From: JBLHHI01 sp047614125
GTDB taxonomy: Bacteria > Bacteroidota > Bacteroidia > NS11-12g > UBA9320
Direction of reading: 5' to 3'
DNA length: 63,296 nt
Assembly (NCBI GenBank): GCA_047614125.1
Contig: JBLHHI010000001.1
Location: 1-63,296, forward strand
Below are positions 53,971 through 62,204 of this stretch, one piece after another; positions within the stretch are counted from its first letter, which is position 1; each line of letters begins with the position of its first letter. The notes below the pieces were generated by a model. The model searched no databases. It saw only the letters and a program-made list of their open reading frames with translations, and was not told the origin of the DNA. Position numbers and translations under genes: made by a program.

Positions 53971-54567
53971 ATGCAAAAAATAGAACTGGAAATAGCTGGC
54001 CTAGCCCCTGGGCATTCAAGTAAAAACAACTCGTATACGTTGATTTTGACTGAGAAGAATGGTACGCGTAAACTTCCAGTTGTTATTGGAGCCTTTGAGG
54101 CTCAAGCCATTGCGCTTGTATTGGAGGAAATTAAACCGCAGCGCCCGCTTACACACGACTTAATAAAAAACTTGGCTGAAACCTTCCACATCGATGTATT
54201 GGAGGTATATATTTCTGCCTTGGTGGAAGGAGTATTTTACTCCAGAATTAAGTGTTTAATGAACGATTTTCAAGCAGAAGTGGATGCCCGTACCAGCGAT
54301 GCAATTGCACTGGCGGTCCGTTTTCATTGTCCAATATACGTCAGTGAGACCATCATGAATCAAGCTGGCATTACAGAATCTGATGAAGTGGAACAAGAAC
54401 CGGAGCGTCCGGTTTCGGAAGAAGAATTATTCATCGAAATTGGCAAAGCCCATGATTTTTCAAACTTGGCAAAAACGGAGTTAGAAAAACTGCTTGAAGA
54501 GGCCATTCGGCTCGAAGATTATGCCAAAGCTGCCCAAATTCGAGATGAAATAAACAGTCGTCTATAG
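53971..54567 (+). CDS. Bifunctional nuclease-family protein (DUF151) with UVR motif
   Basis: 198 residues. The DUF151 domain (about 1-130) has LPVVIGAFEAQAIAL, RPLTHDLIKNL and ARTSDAIALAVRFHCPIYVS. A UVR-type helical hairpin closes the protein (LEKLLEEAIRLEDYAKAAQIRDEI-like; residues about 170-195). Plant and bacterial relatives have been reported as RNase/DNase. It lies 12 nt after etfA, likely cotranscribed. Confidence 0.85.
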   Translation: MQKIELEIAGLAPGHSSKNNSYTLILTEKNGTRKLPVVIGAFEAQAIALVLEEIKPQRPLTHDLIKNLAETFHIDVLEVYISALVEGVFYSRIKCLMNDFQAEVDARTSDAIALAVRFHCPIYVSETIMNQAGITESDEVEQEPERPVSEEELFIEIGKAHDFSNLAKTELEKLLEEAIRLEDYAKAAQIRDEINSRL

Positions 54568-54608
54568 AATTTTATTCCACTATTCTTTCGCGATTATACG
54601 TAACTTTT

Positions 54609-55319
54609 TTAGAGCTTTTTTTCTTCAGTCTCTATTAACTTTCTAAAAGCTTCCATATAATTCAAACCCTTAGGAACGTATTCCTTGTGAAACGTTTTAG
54701 GTGGCCCCAGCTTCGGGTAATTTCGTCCTGTATTGTGGTAGTGAAATGCATCTTTATAACGTCCCTCCTTTAGGAGCAAACCATAACTTTTAGAAATCCA
54801 CCGAATGGCATGTTTCAAATTATCTCGCCCCTTTAGGGTCTCAATGCTAATGTCGATCTCAAAACACTTATAGCCCATTATTTGCAAAGGTCCCCAACTG
54901 CTGGCCAAATCGCGTAAAGCCGGCACATTGTATTGCTTAATTCGCTGATAATTAACGTATTCGTAGTTGTTCAACTTTCCAGCACTTACTTTTTCTAACT
55001 TTTCGTAAACATGGGGCTCAAATCGATGTGGAACCAGTTTTCGACCAGAAGATTCTAAGGCAATTACGGATAAAACATATGCAACATCAATCTCATACTC
55101 GGAAGTCAAAAGCTTTACTTGATCGAAGTAGTTCTGAAAGGTAAGGTCCACTATATGAGAGCTTACCCGAGTTGATTCACGCCTAAAGTAATCATTTTGT
55201 TGGAGCACCAATATGCCAAATAGCACAGAAACCGCAACTAATAAGCTTGCAGCACTCCAATTTTTTTTAATCGATTTAACCCAAGAATTATTCAAGTAAT
55301 CGACGAAGTATTTTACCAA
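54609..55319 (-). CDS. Membrane-anchored peptidoglycan hydrolase, N-acetylmuramidase-like
   Basis: 236 residues. One membrane helix at about 25-40 (LLVAVSVLFGILVLQ). The outer domain has YVLSVIALESSGRKL (likely catalytic Glu), HRFEPHVYEKL and SSWGPLQIMGYK, the pattern of the DUF3380/N-acetylmuramidase group of lysozyme-like enzymes. It would cut glycan strands in the periplasm. Its start overlaps the fadD end by 32 nt. Confidence 0.75.
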   Translation of the reverse strand: MVKYFVDYLNNSWVKSIKKNWSAASLLVAVSVLFGILVLQQNDYFRRESTRVSSHIVDLTFQNYFDQVKLLTSEYEIDVAYVLSVIALESSGRKLVPHRFEPHVYEKLEKVSAGKLNNYEYVNYQRIKQYNVPALRDLASSWGPLQIMGYKCFEIDISIETLKGRDNLKHAIRWISKSYGLLLKEGRYKDAFHYHNTGRNYPKLGPPKTFHKEYVPKGLNYMEAFRKLIETEEKKL

Positions 55320-56943
55320 CGTTCGATTTAGGCAACTCGTCTCTAAAAACTACCTTTTTGGGCACTTTGTATGCCGTCAAGTTTATTCGGCAAAATTCAA
55401 TGACATCGTTTTCCGTTAAACTTGGGTCCTTCTTAACAACAAAAGCCATTACCAACTCATTTCCATGCTTGTCTTTATCGCCTCGAACACCTACTTCTAA
55501 AACACCCGGATGCAAGGCAATGGCATTTTCAACATCGTTCGGAAATACCTTTAAACCTGAAACGTTGATCATTTCTTTTTTGCGGTCAACAATCTTAAAA
55601 AAGCCATCTTCCTTCATGATGCCTATGTCGCCAGTCATAAAATATCCGTCCCTAAAACATGCGTTGTTTTCCGCCGGCTTATTCCAATACCCTTTCATCA
55701 CCTGTGGGCCTTTAATGCCTATCTCACCGGGTTCTCCTATGGGTACTTCTCTGCCATCATCATCAAAAATAGTAAGTACAGTGCTGGGCATTGGCAAACC
55801 TATGGAACCGCGTTGATGGGTTCCATCCACTGGATTTATCGTTGCTGCAGGGCTGGTTTCAGAAAGTCCGTACGCTTCTAATATGGGGCTGTTGGTCAAC
55901 TTCTCCCATCGATCTGCTACCATATCCTGAACAGCCATTCCACCACCTAAAGCAAGTTTTAAGCCCGAGAAATCTAATTCTTGAAAGGCCTTCTGATTCA
56001 TCAAACCATTAAACAAGGTATTGACCCCAGTAATGATGCTGAACGGATTTTTGCTTAAATCTTTGCAAAACGACTTCATGTCGCGAGGGTTGGTTATCAA
56101 TATGTTTTTTGCTCCATATCTAAAAAACACAATGCAATTGGCCGTTAACGCAAAAATATGGTACAGTGGCAATGCCGTTATAATCGTTTCTTTCCCTTCT
56201 TCGAACATGCTCGCAATCCAGGCTTCCACTTGAATTACGTTTGCGCAAATGTTGCCATGCGTTAAGGTTGCTCCTTTTGAAGGCCCCGTAGTTCCTCCAG
56301 TATATTGTAGAAAAGCATCATCACTCAGCTTAAGCGGAACATCAACATTTGACTTGCCCAGCCCTTCAGCCAGACAAGATTTAAAAGCGATGGCGCTGGG
56401 AAGCTGATACGCCGGCACCATTTTTTTAATGTTTTTAACAACAAAATTTACGATGCCCCCTTTTAAGCCACCCAACATGTCGCCGATTCGACTAACAATA
56501 ACCGTTTCAATATCGGTTTGATCCAAGATAGGCTGGAGGTTGCATGCGAAGTTTTCAAGTATAATGATGGCCTTTGCACCCGAATCTTTGTACTGATGCA
56601 ACATCTCGCTTGAAGTATACAGAGGATTCGTATTTACCAAAACAAGCCCAGCCTTTAAACAGGCAAAAATGGCGACTGGAAATTGGAGCAAATTGGGCAT
56701 TTGAAGCGCAATTCGATCTCCTTTTTTTAGGTTTGTTTTATTTTGAATGTACCATACTAGTGCGTTCACCTGAACATCTAACTCGTTAAATGTTAGATCT
56801 TTATCCATGTTTTTATAGGCAACTTTATTGCCGTATTTCGTTATGGATTGGTTGTAAATATCTACAACGCTGGTATAAATCTCAACATCAACCGTTTCGG
56901 GTACAAAACTTGGGTAACTCTTATGCCAAAGATAATTGCTCAT
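55288..56943 (-). CDS. fadD: Long-chain acyl-CoA synthetase
   Basis: 551 residues, ANL superfamily. Motifs: YTGGTTGPSKGATLTH (P-loop), YGLSETSPA, MTGDIGIMKEDGFFKIVDRKKEMI and the C-terminal catalytic Lys in SNVGKILRR. It activates long-chain fatty acids with ATP and CoA, consistent with the nearby etfBA. Confidence 0.92.
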   Translation of the reverse strand: MSNYLWHKSYPSFVPETVDVEIYTSVVDIYNQSITKYGNKVAYKNMDKDLTFNELDVQVNALVWYIQNKTNLKKGDRIALQMPNLLQFPVAIFACLKAGLVLVNTNPLYTSSEMLHQYKDSGAKAIIILENFACNLQPILDQTDIETVIVSRIGDMLGGLKGGIVNFVVKNIKKMVPAYQLPSAIAFKSCLAEGLGKSNVDVPLKLSDDAFLQYTGGTTGPSKGATLTHGNICANVIQVEAWIASMFEEGKETIITALPLYHIFALTANCIVFFRYGAKNILITNPRDMKSFCKDLSKNPFSIITGVNTLFNGLMNQKAFQELDFSGLKLALGGGMAVQDMVADRWEKLTNSPILEAYGLSETSPAATINPVDGTHQRGSIGLPMPSTVLTIFDDDGREVPIGEPGEIGIKGPQVMKGYWNKPAENNACFRDGYFMTGDIGIMKEDGFFKIVDRKKEMINVSGLKVFPNDVENAIALHPGVLEVGVRGDKDKHGNELVMAFVVKKDPSLTENDVIEFCRINLTAYKVPKKVVFRDELPKSNVGKILRRLLE

Positions 56944-57240
56944 GGTTTCTTTATTTTCCGTAAAAATAGAAAAGAAAAATCAAATTCAGACCGCTCCTGA
57001 ATTTAAATCAAATACTATTAACCTGAGTTCGATTAATCTTTTCAAATTCAGATTTGTATAGAACCCAAGTAGTAAGGCGAAAACAGGAAGGTTTATGTTT
57101 ATAAACCGACTGATTTCAACGAAGCTAATAGGGTTTTATATACAAAAGTCCGCTTTACACTTTTGAAAAGCGATTTTCATCGTAAAAATTACTCGAAAGG
57201 GCCCGCCCTGTCTTCGCAATTTTTACTCGAAACTCACTGT
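56944..57240. other. Structured 297-nt intergenic region
   Basis: No gene is seen. It holds dispersed repeat copy 2 (57020-57052), CAAAAGT/ACTTTTG (57143-57149/57159-57165), and GTAAAAATT/AATTTTTAC (57182-57190/57218-57226) enclosing AGGG/CCCT. TACTCGAAA occurs twice (57190-57198, 57224-57232). Position after the stop of the thioredoxin-fold gene suggests a 3' UTR structure, but no U run follows. Confidence 0.5.
57020..57052 (+). repeat. Dispersed 30-nt repeat, copy 2
   Basis: Starts AACCTGAGTTCGATT. It forms an imperfect inverted pair with copy 3 at 57251-57282 (about 29 of 33 positions, one gap). Confidence 0.6.
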
Positions 57241-58593
57241 TCACAAGCGTTCTGAATTCAAAATATGAATCGAACTCAGGTTATTAGATAGCAGCATTCG
57301 GTAAACTTCTTCCGGGCTAACGTCGTCGTTTGCCATTTTTAAACGCTTTGCAACAAGGTAACCTCGCGGTGGATTTTCGAGATAAAAGGCTCGACCAATC
57401 TGATAACTCGCAAAACCTATGGGCCATTTTATCCGATCATAGAAATGGATAATGCGAACGCTTCGTGGTGGATCGCCATAGTTTAAAGCCACAACAGCAA
57501 TTTTATCTTGGTATTCTTCATGAATTTTACGTAAGTACATAGAATCGGCGGCGCTCAGCTTATCCTTCGACCAGAAGTAAATGAAAACGGGTTTCTTCTT
57601 GTAGGATTTAATCTCTTCTTTTTCGTTATGGATGTTTACAAAGGAAAACAGGGGAATCTTCTCTCCCACCTTCAATTCTCTCATTAGAACTGCGTTTTCC
57701 ACCAATCTAATTTCGATGTACGCACCAGCAGGATCTATGTTTACTACTTGATATCTTTTCTTATTCCACTCAAAGTAAATGTCAGAAAATGAAGGTTGAA
57801 TCCAGTTCATTTCATCGGTATTAACCTGATCTTTCGTCGAGCCAATGTAGATCTTATCTATGCACGATTCATTGAATAAACCATTGTTGTTCAAGTCTTT
57901 AATGGCCAAAACAAAGCTATCTTCATCGCTTCGGTACACGCCACCCAAGGTATTTAAACGTTGCTCGCGGTAACAGTAGTTAATGTCCGAAAATATTCTT
58001 CCCTCGCTGTGTTTTTTAAAATGCTCCGTCAACAACATTTTATACTTGAGGTTCTTACCGTATTCAATCCTACTGGCACGAACTTGGTGTTGAGCCTGTG
58101 GGTTGTTGATGTTGTGGAAGGTGAACACCGTTTCAAATTGGAAATACGTCATCGAATCCGGTTCGCCATCGTCTGTAAAATCTAAATTATTGTTGCGGTC
58201 GATGAAGAAGAATATGGTTCGTCGTGATCGCTTAAAATTTCCAATCAAGGTTAAACAATACCCTTTGTTATCGACGTTATTAGCCCCCGAAAAGTAGATG
58301 AAAGTATAACCGGTATCTCGAACATGCGCCATATTCGGAAACTTTTTGATGACCAACTTAGGCTCTGTTTTATCCCGCTCCACGCCAAACATGGTGTTCG
58401 ATTCAATGCTGTCGGATTGAAAAACATAAACGGGTAAAATTGCCAACGACTTTGAGATGTTGTCATCTTCCATCCGCTCCGTTAAAGGCACTCGAATGTT
58501 TTGGCCAAAGCCCCAACTTGAAATAATGCACAAGATGACTGCTGTGCTTACCAGCTTATGAATCCGTACGTTGTATTTGGTTTTGTTCCTCAT
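57241..58593 (-). CDS. Secreted protein with a thioredoxin-like C-terminal domain lacking CxxC
   Basis: 450 residues from the ATG at 58593, 5 nt after the metallopeptidase stop; a frame to 58683 overlaps that gene. A signal peptide ends near residue 31 (SSWGFGQN). The middle has two EF-hand-like loops (DRNNNLDFTDDGE, DLNNNGLFNES). The C-terminal thioredoxin/AhpC-like fold starts at about 320 (GEKIPLFSFVNI, PVFIYFWSKDKLSAADS) with Ser-Lys-Asp where the redox CxxC would be, so redox activity is unlikely. Its last 11 codons lie in a dispersed repeat copy. Confidence 0.7.
   Translation of the reverse strand: MRNKTKYNVRIHKLVSTAVILCIISSWGFGQNIRVPLTERMEDDNISKSLAILPVYVFQSDSIESNTMFGVERDKTEPKLVIKKFPNMAHVRDTGYTFIYFSGANNVDNKGYCLTLIGNFKRSRRTIFFFIDRNNNLDFTDDGEPDSMTYFQFETVFTFHNINNPQAQHQVRASRIEYGKNLKYKMLLTEHFKKHSEGRIFSDINYCYREQRLNTLGGVYRSDEDSFVLAIKDLNNNGLFNESCIDKIYIGSTKDQVNTDEMNWIQPSFSDIYFEWNKKRYQVVNIDPAGAYIEIRLVENAVLMRELKVGEKIPLFSFVNIHNEKEEIKSYKKKPVFIYFWSKDKLSAADSMYLRKIHEEYQDKIAVVALNYGDPPRSVRIIHFYDRIKWPIGFASYQIGRAFYLENPPRGYLVAKRLKMANDDVSPEEVYRMLLSNNLSSIHILNSERL
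57251..57282 (-). repeat. Dispersed 30-nt repeat, copy 3 (inside coding sequence)
   Basis: Minus-strand copy starting AACCTGAGTTCGATT. It encodes NLSSIHILNSE near the C-terminus of the thioredoxin-fold protein. Confidence 0.6.
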
Positions 58594-58598
58594 TCTAG

Positions 58599-59279
58599 CT
58601 ACCTCCTGGTATACATTGAAACCACATACATCAGTGTTGCTACTGCGTTGAGCGCAGCCACCACATAAGTTAAAGCCGCCCACTTTAAGGCATCCTTCGA
58701 CATAACGTATTCTTGATTATTAACCGTATTCGAAGACTTCATCCATGCTAAGGCTCTTCGACTTGCGTCAAACTCAACGGGTAAGGTTACGACAGTAAAT
58801 AAAGCTGTAGCTGCAAAAAGAATGATTCCAACTAACAATAATTTTGGAAAAATATTAATGGTTAAGATTCCAATTAAAAGAACCCAATGTACAATGCTGG
58901 ATGAAAATTGAACCAGCGGAACCAATTTGCTCCGCATACCCAACCAGAAATACGCCTTTGCATGTTGAACCGCATGACCGCATTCATGCGCCGCAACGGC
59001 TGCAGCAGCCGCATTTCGTTGACTGTAAACTCCTTCGCTCAAGTTCACCGTTTTATTTACGGGATTGTAATGATCGGTAAGTTGTCCTTGAACGGATATT
59101 ACTTGTACGTCGTAAATACCATTATCGCGCAGCATCTTTTCAGCTACTTCTTTCCCACTGTAACCATTTTGCAGTGGTGTATTGCTGTATTTTTTAAACT
59201 TTGATCGAAGTCTTGCACTTACCAGCCCACCGATGGCGGCAAATACAATTCCTAAAATCATTAATCCCGAGTATCCCAT
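58599..59279 (-). CDS. Membrane zinc metallopeptidase (YugP-like, neutral zinc metallopeptidase 2 family)
   Basis: 226 residues. One N-terminal membrane helix, the zinc motif HECGHAVQHA at about 99-108, and two or three C-terminal helices. NGYSGKEVAEKMLRDNGI and NPVNKTVNLSEGVY are conserved family parts. An inner-membrane protease of unknown target. Upstream lies the short DUF6728-like gene. Confidence 0.85.
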   Translation of the reverse strand: MGYSGLMILGIVFAAIGGLVSARLRSKFKKYSNTPLQNGYSGKEVAEKMLRDNGIYDVQVISVQGQLTDHYNPVNKTVNLSEGVYSQRNAAAAAVAAHECGHAVQHAKAYFWLGMRSKLVPLVQFSSSIVHWVLLIGILTINIFPKLLLVGIILFAATALFTVVTLPVEFDASRRALAWMKSSNTVNNQEYVMSKDALKWAALTYVVAALNAVATLMYVVSMYTRR

Positions 59280-59333
59280 AAATTTTCTGGTTGTTAACTC
59301 TTAAACATCCGCCGTGAATGATTGTTGTTACGT

Positions 59334-59492
59334 TTATCTAAAATATCGCATGATTAATACAATGATGGCCACCAAAAACATCAAAATAGAAAGCTTATTA
59401 ATGCGATGCATAGACTTAATAAAAGTATTGTTTGGATTTTCGGTATCCTTTTTAAAGGTTATGTACGACCAAATTTTTCGCAAGATTTCCAT
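59334..59492 (-). CDS. Small single-span membrane protein, DUF6728-like
   Basis: 52 residues found by hand: MEILRKIWSYITFKKD at the start, then NPNNTFIKSMHRINKLS and a membrane helix ILMFLVAIIVLIM. This fits a widespread small Bacteroidota family (DUF6728, from memory) with a W-x-Y-x-T-F-K-K-D start. It fills the gap between purD (12 nt) and the metallopeptidase gene in the same direction. A 62-residue frame on the opposite strand (59314-59502) is its shadow. The function is unknown. Confidence 0.7.
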   Translation of the reverse strand: MEILRKIWSYITFKKDTENPNNTFIKSMHRINKLSILMFLVAIIVLIMRYFR

Positions 59493-59504
59493 AATGACGT
59501 AGAA

Positions 59505-60809
59505 TTAAATTTGAGTTTGAGTAAGCCTTAATACATCCTGACCAATGTCTGTTCGATAATACATCCCTTCAAACTGGGTATACTTTATTGCACCATATGC
59601 ATTGGATATGGCTTCCTGCAAAGTATCTCCAAAAGCGGTGTGAGCCAATACTCGTCCGCCGTTGGTAAGAAGATGCACTCCAGTCTTTTTGGTGCCGGCA
59701 TGAAACCGTATCGAATCGGGCGGTAAATCTTTTAAAACAATCTCCCTATTTTTTTCATAAGCGTCTGGGTATCCACCACTTACTGTAAAAACAGTAACAC
59801 AATTTTTCGCGCTAACCGATGATTTGATGTTTAATAACTGCTTAAGGGCGCAGGCGTTAATCAACTCGGCCAGATCAACCTCCCATCTAGGAAAGACTAC
59901 TTCCGTTTCCGGATCTCCCATCCGAACATTGAATTCAATCACTTTTGGAGTACCCGCAACATTAATTAATCCAAAAAACAAAAAACCAACAAAGGGGATA
60001 CCATCTTGCTGCAAACCATTAAACGTGGGTTCAATTATGGTAGATTTAACCTTGTTCATAAGGTCTTGATCCATAAAAGAAACTGGACTTACCGCCCCCA
60101 TTCCACCGGTGTTTAAGCCATGGTCATTTTCACCTATTCGCTTGTAATCTTTTGCTTCAGGAAGAAGTGTATACGTTGAGCCGTCGCTCACTGCAAAAAC
60201 CGAAAATTCCATGCCATCTAGAAATTCTTCTATAACCACTTGGTTTCCAGCCGATCCAAATAAATGCCCTAACAACATATCATCTAAAACATGTTCCGCC
60301 TCAGCTCGGAGCTTGGTAATTACAACCCCTTTGCCTGCTGCCAGCCCATCGGCTTTGAGCACGTAGGGAGCTTTTAGCTCCGACAAGTAATTTTTCGCAT
60401 CGTTTATCTGAGCAGGTGTAAATGTTTTGTATTGCGCCGTTGGAATGCCGTGCCGCATGAGAAATCTTTTGGTGTAATCCTTACTTCCCTCCAACCTTGA
60501 AGCCTCTTGATTGGGGCCAAAAACAAAGATGTTTTTCAATTCTTCGCAATCGGCAAAATGATCAACAATGCCCGCAACCAATGGATCTTCACTGCAAGGT
60601 ATAACTACCTCGATTTGATGGTCGATGCAAAATTTGCCCACGGCTTCAAAATCAAGAATGGCCAGAGAAACATTGGTTGCAACTTCTGCAGTACCGGCGT
60701 TTCCTGGAGCGCAAAAAAGAACCGGTTTTGATTCAGATTGCGCAAGCTTCCAAGCAAAAACGTGTTCTCGCCCGCCACTTCCAAGAATCAATATGTTTTG
60801 TTGTTCCAT
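59505..60809 (-). CDS. purD: Phosphoribosylamine-glycine ligase
   Basis: 434 residues, full length. The N-terminal part has ILGSGGREHVFAW and APGNAGTAEV. The ATP-grasp domain has VLKADGLAAGKGVVI, NDHGLNTGGMGA and NVRMGDPETEVVFPR. It makes glycinamide ribonucleotide in purine synthesis. It is divergent from the EamA gene and probably heads a run with the two membrane protein genes after it. Confidence 0.95.
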   Translation of the reverse strand: MEQQNILILGSGGREHVFAWKLAQSESKPVLFCAPGNAGTAEVATNVSLAILDFEAVGKFCIDHQIEVVIPCSEDPLVAGIVDHFADCEELKNIFVFGPNQEASRLEGSKDYTKRFLMRHGIPTAQYKTFTPAQINDAKNYLSELKAPYVLKADGLAAGKGVVITKLRAEAEHVLDDMLLGHLFGSAGNQVVIEEFLDGMEFSVFAVSDGSTYTLLPEAKDYKRIGENDHGLNTGGMGAVSPVSFMDQDLMNKVKSTIIEPTFNGLQQDGIPFVGFLFFGLINVAGTPKVIEFNVRMGDPETEVVFPRWEVDLAELINACALKQLLNIKSSVSAKNCVTVFTVSGGYPDAYEKNREIVLKDLPPDSIRFHAGTKKTGVHLLTNGGRVLAHTAFGDTLQEAISNAYGAIKYTQFEGMYYRTDIGQDVLRLTQTQI

Positions 60810-60814
60810 TGTGG

Positions 60815-60822
60815 CAAAATTA
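60815..60822 (-). promoter_or_regulatory. Candidate -7 box of purD (TAATTTTG)
   Basis: A perfect TAnnTTTG match that ends 5 nt before the purD ATG; predicts a leaderless mRNA. Confidence 0.5.
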
Positions 60823-60838
60823 TAACAACTGCTTAGGT

Positions 60839-61810
60839 ATGATGATAAATTATAGACTTATTTTTCCCAACTTTTTAAACAATATATTGAACAATAGAAC
60901 CGCTTCATACCTCCTACTAGCCATCCTTTCAATTATTTGGGGAAGCTCTTTTATTTTAATGAAAGAAGGACTTAAAACGTTAAGTGGAGTGCAAGTTGCC
61001 GCGCTTCGAATAAGTGTTGGCGGATTGATATTTGCCCCAATCATTATTCGGCACATACGGAAAATTAAGAAAAAAGACCTTCGATTTGTTCTTTTAGCGG
61101 GAGTGATTGGCAACGGCATTCCGGCATTCTTGTTTGCCATAGCTCAAACAAAGGTAGACAGTGCCATGGCCGGTGTTCTAAACGGACTTACCCCCTTTTT
61201 CACCTTAGTAATTGGTGCAGCATTTTCGCTGCTCATTGTTACCCGCGACAAAGTTGTAGGCGTTATTATTGGTTTACTCGGTGCAACCGCTATTGTACTT
61301 GGCAAAGATATTCAGCACGTCATGGAGGGGGGATTTTCCGCTTCGTCGACATTAACCTTCTCACCGTATATTTTTCTCATCGTTTTAGCTACCATTGGTT
61401 ATGGAGCGAATATTAATTTGATTAAAACCAAGTTATCGGGATATCAGGCATTTTCTATTTCCGCTATTCCGCTGTTCTTTATTTCCATCCCCGGTTTATT
61501 TATTTTTTTGAGCAGCGACACCAGTGTTTTAGCTGATTTATCCTCTAATAATCAGACAATTAAATCTGTTGGTGCCGTAGTAATTTTGGCCTTATTCGGC
61601 AATTCTCTAAGCCTTATCATGTTTAATAAGCTAATACAAATGAGTGGGCCCTTCTTTGCGGCTTCGGTAACCTATTTCATCCCTGTTGTTGCCTTGCTTT
61701 GGGGTTTGCTGGATGGAGAATCCTTCGTTTGGATGCAACTGGTAGGTTTTGTTTTGGTTATTGCTGGAGTGTACTTGGTAAATAAAAGAGTTAGTCCGAA
61801 GCCAAATTAG
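60839..61810 (+). CDS. EamA-family (DMT superfamily) permease
   Basis: 323 residues from ATG 60839 (60842 is equally possible); an open frame upstream from 60677 runs through purD and is rejected. Ten membrane helices in two EamA units; ILSIIWGSSFILMKEGLKTLSG and ALRISVGGLIFAP are typical. The substrate is unknown. Its 3' end overlaps the convergent HTH gene by 20 nt. Confidence 0.85.
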   Translation: MMINYRLIFPNFLNNILNNRTASYLLLAILSIIWGSSFILMKEGLKTLSGVQVAALRISVGGLIFAPIIIRHIRKIKKKDLRFVLLAGVIGNGIPAFLFAIAQTKVDSAMAGVLNGLTPFFTLVIGAAFSLLIVTRDKVVGVIIGLLGATAIVLGKDIQHVMEGGFSASSTLTFSPYIFLIVLATIGYGANINLIKTKLSGYQAFSISAIPLFFISIPGLFIFLSSDTSVLADLSSNNQTIKSVGAVVILALFGNSLSLIMFNKLIQMSGPFFAASVTYFIPVVALLWGLLDGESFVWMQLVGFVLVIAGVYLVNKRVSPKPN

Positions 61811-62141
61811 TCAAGCTCAACATCTTGCGCTTAACGATCTCAAAACCAGCATCTAACGATTTAATATCAGCATTTAAGGCATCGAGATTTTCTTGAAACT
61901 CTTTCATCCTATTCGCGCTTCCATCATCCAACATTCGGCCCTTACCTGTTAAAAGCCAAAGCGGGCTCACTTCAGGATATTCAAGAATTAACTTCTGAAT
62001 AAGTTCCAAACCAACCTTATTCCTTCCACTGCTGATGTGGCTGATCATAACTGGCGAAACTTCCAAGGATTTAGCAAAGGCGCTTTTACCGAGGTTAAAA
62101 TGCACCATAACCCTCAAGACACGAGTATTGACATTTTCCAT
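61791..62141 (-). CDS. Helix-turn-helix (XRE-like) transcriptional regulator
   Basis: 116 residues from the ATG at 62141. An in-frame TTG at 62162 is rejected because the -7 box lies between the two. The HTH covers about 14-45 (KSAFAKSLEVSPVMISHISSGRNKV), followed by LELIQKLILEYPEVSPLWLLTGKG as in phage-repressor-like regulators, and a C-terminal coiled coil (about 75-110) likely for dimer formation. Three identical 11-bp sites cover its promoter, so it probably represses itself. Confidence 0.85.
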   Translation of the reverse strand: MENVNTRVLRVMVHFNLGKSAFAKSLEVSPVMISHISSGRNKVGLELIQKLILEYPEVSPLWLLTGKGRMLDDGSANRMKEFQENLDALNADIKSLDAGFEIVKRKMLSLTNLASD

Positions 62142-62142
62142 A

Positions 62143-62204
62143 TTTAACAAATGTAAAGTCAATTTACCATTTGTTAAAGAACCTACTTGTTAACATTTGT
62201 TAAA
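62143..62204. promoter_or_regulatory. Three-site operator array of the HTH regulator
   Basis: CATTTGTTAAA occurs three times with no mismatch: 62143-62153 (minus), 62168-62178 (plus) and 62194-62204 (plus), spaced 25 and 26 bp. The third lies in a perfect palindrome TTAACA-TT-TGTTAA. The first covers part of the -7 box. Confidence 0.65.
62148..62155 (-). promoter_or_regulatory. Candidate -7 box of the HTH gene (TACATTTG)
   Basis: A perfect TAnnTTTG match ending 6 nt before the ATG at 62141; overlapped by the first operator copy. Confidence 0.55.

Noticed and set aside
59314..59502. 62-residue plus-strand frame
   Set aside because: It is antisense to the DUF6728-like gene, whose protein has a clear membrane helix and fits the gene direction.
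60677..60838. 54-codon upstream extension of the EamA permease
   Set aside because: It runs antisense through the purD start and gives a non-membrane leader; the ATG at 60839 precedes the first helix.
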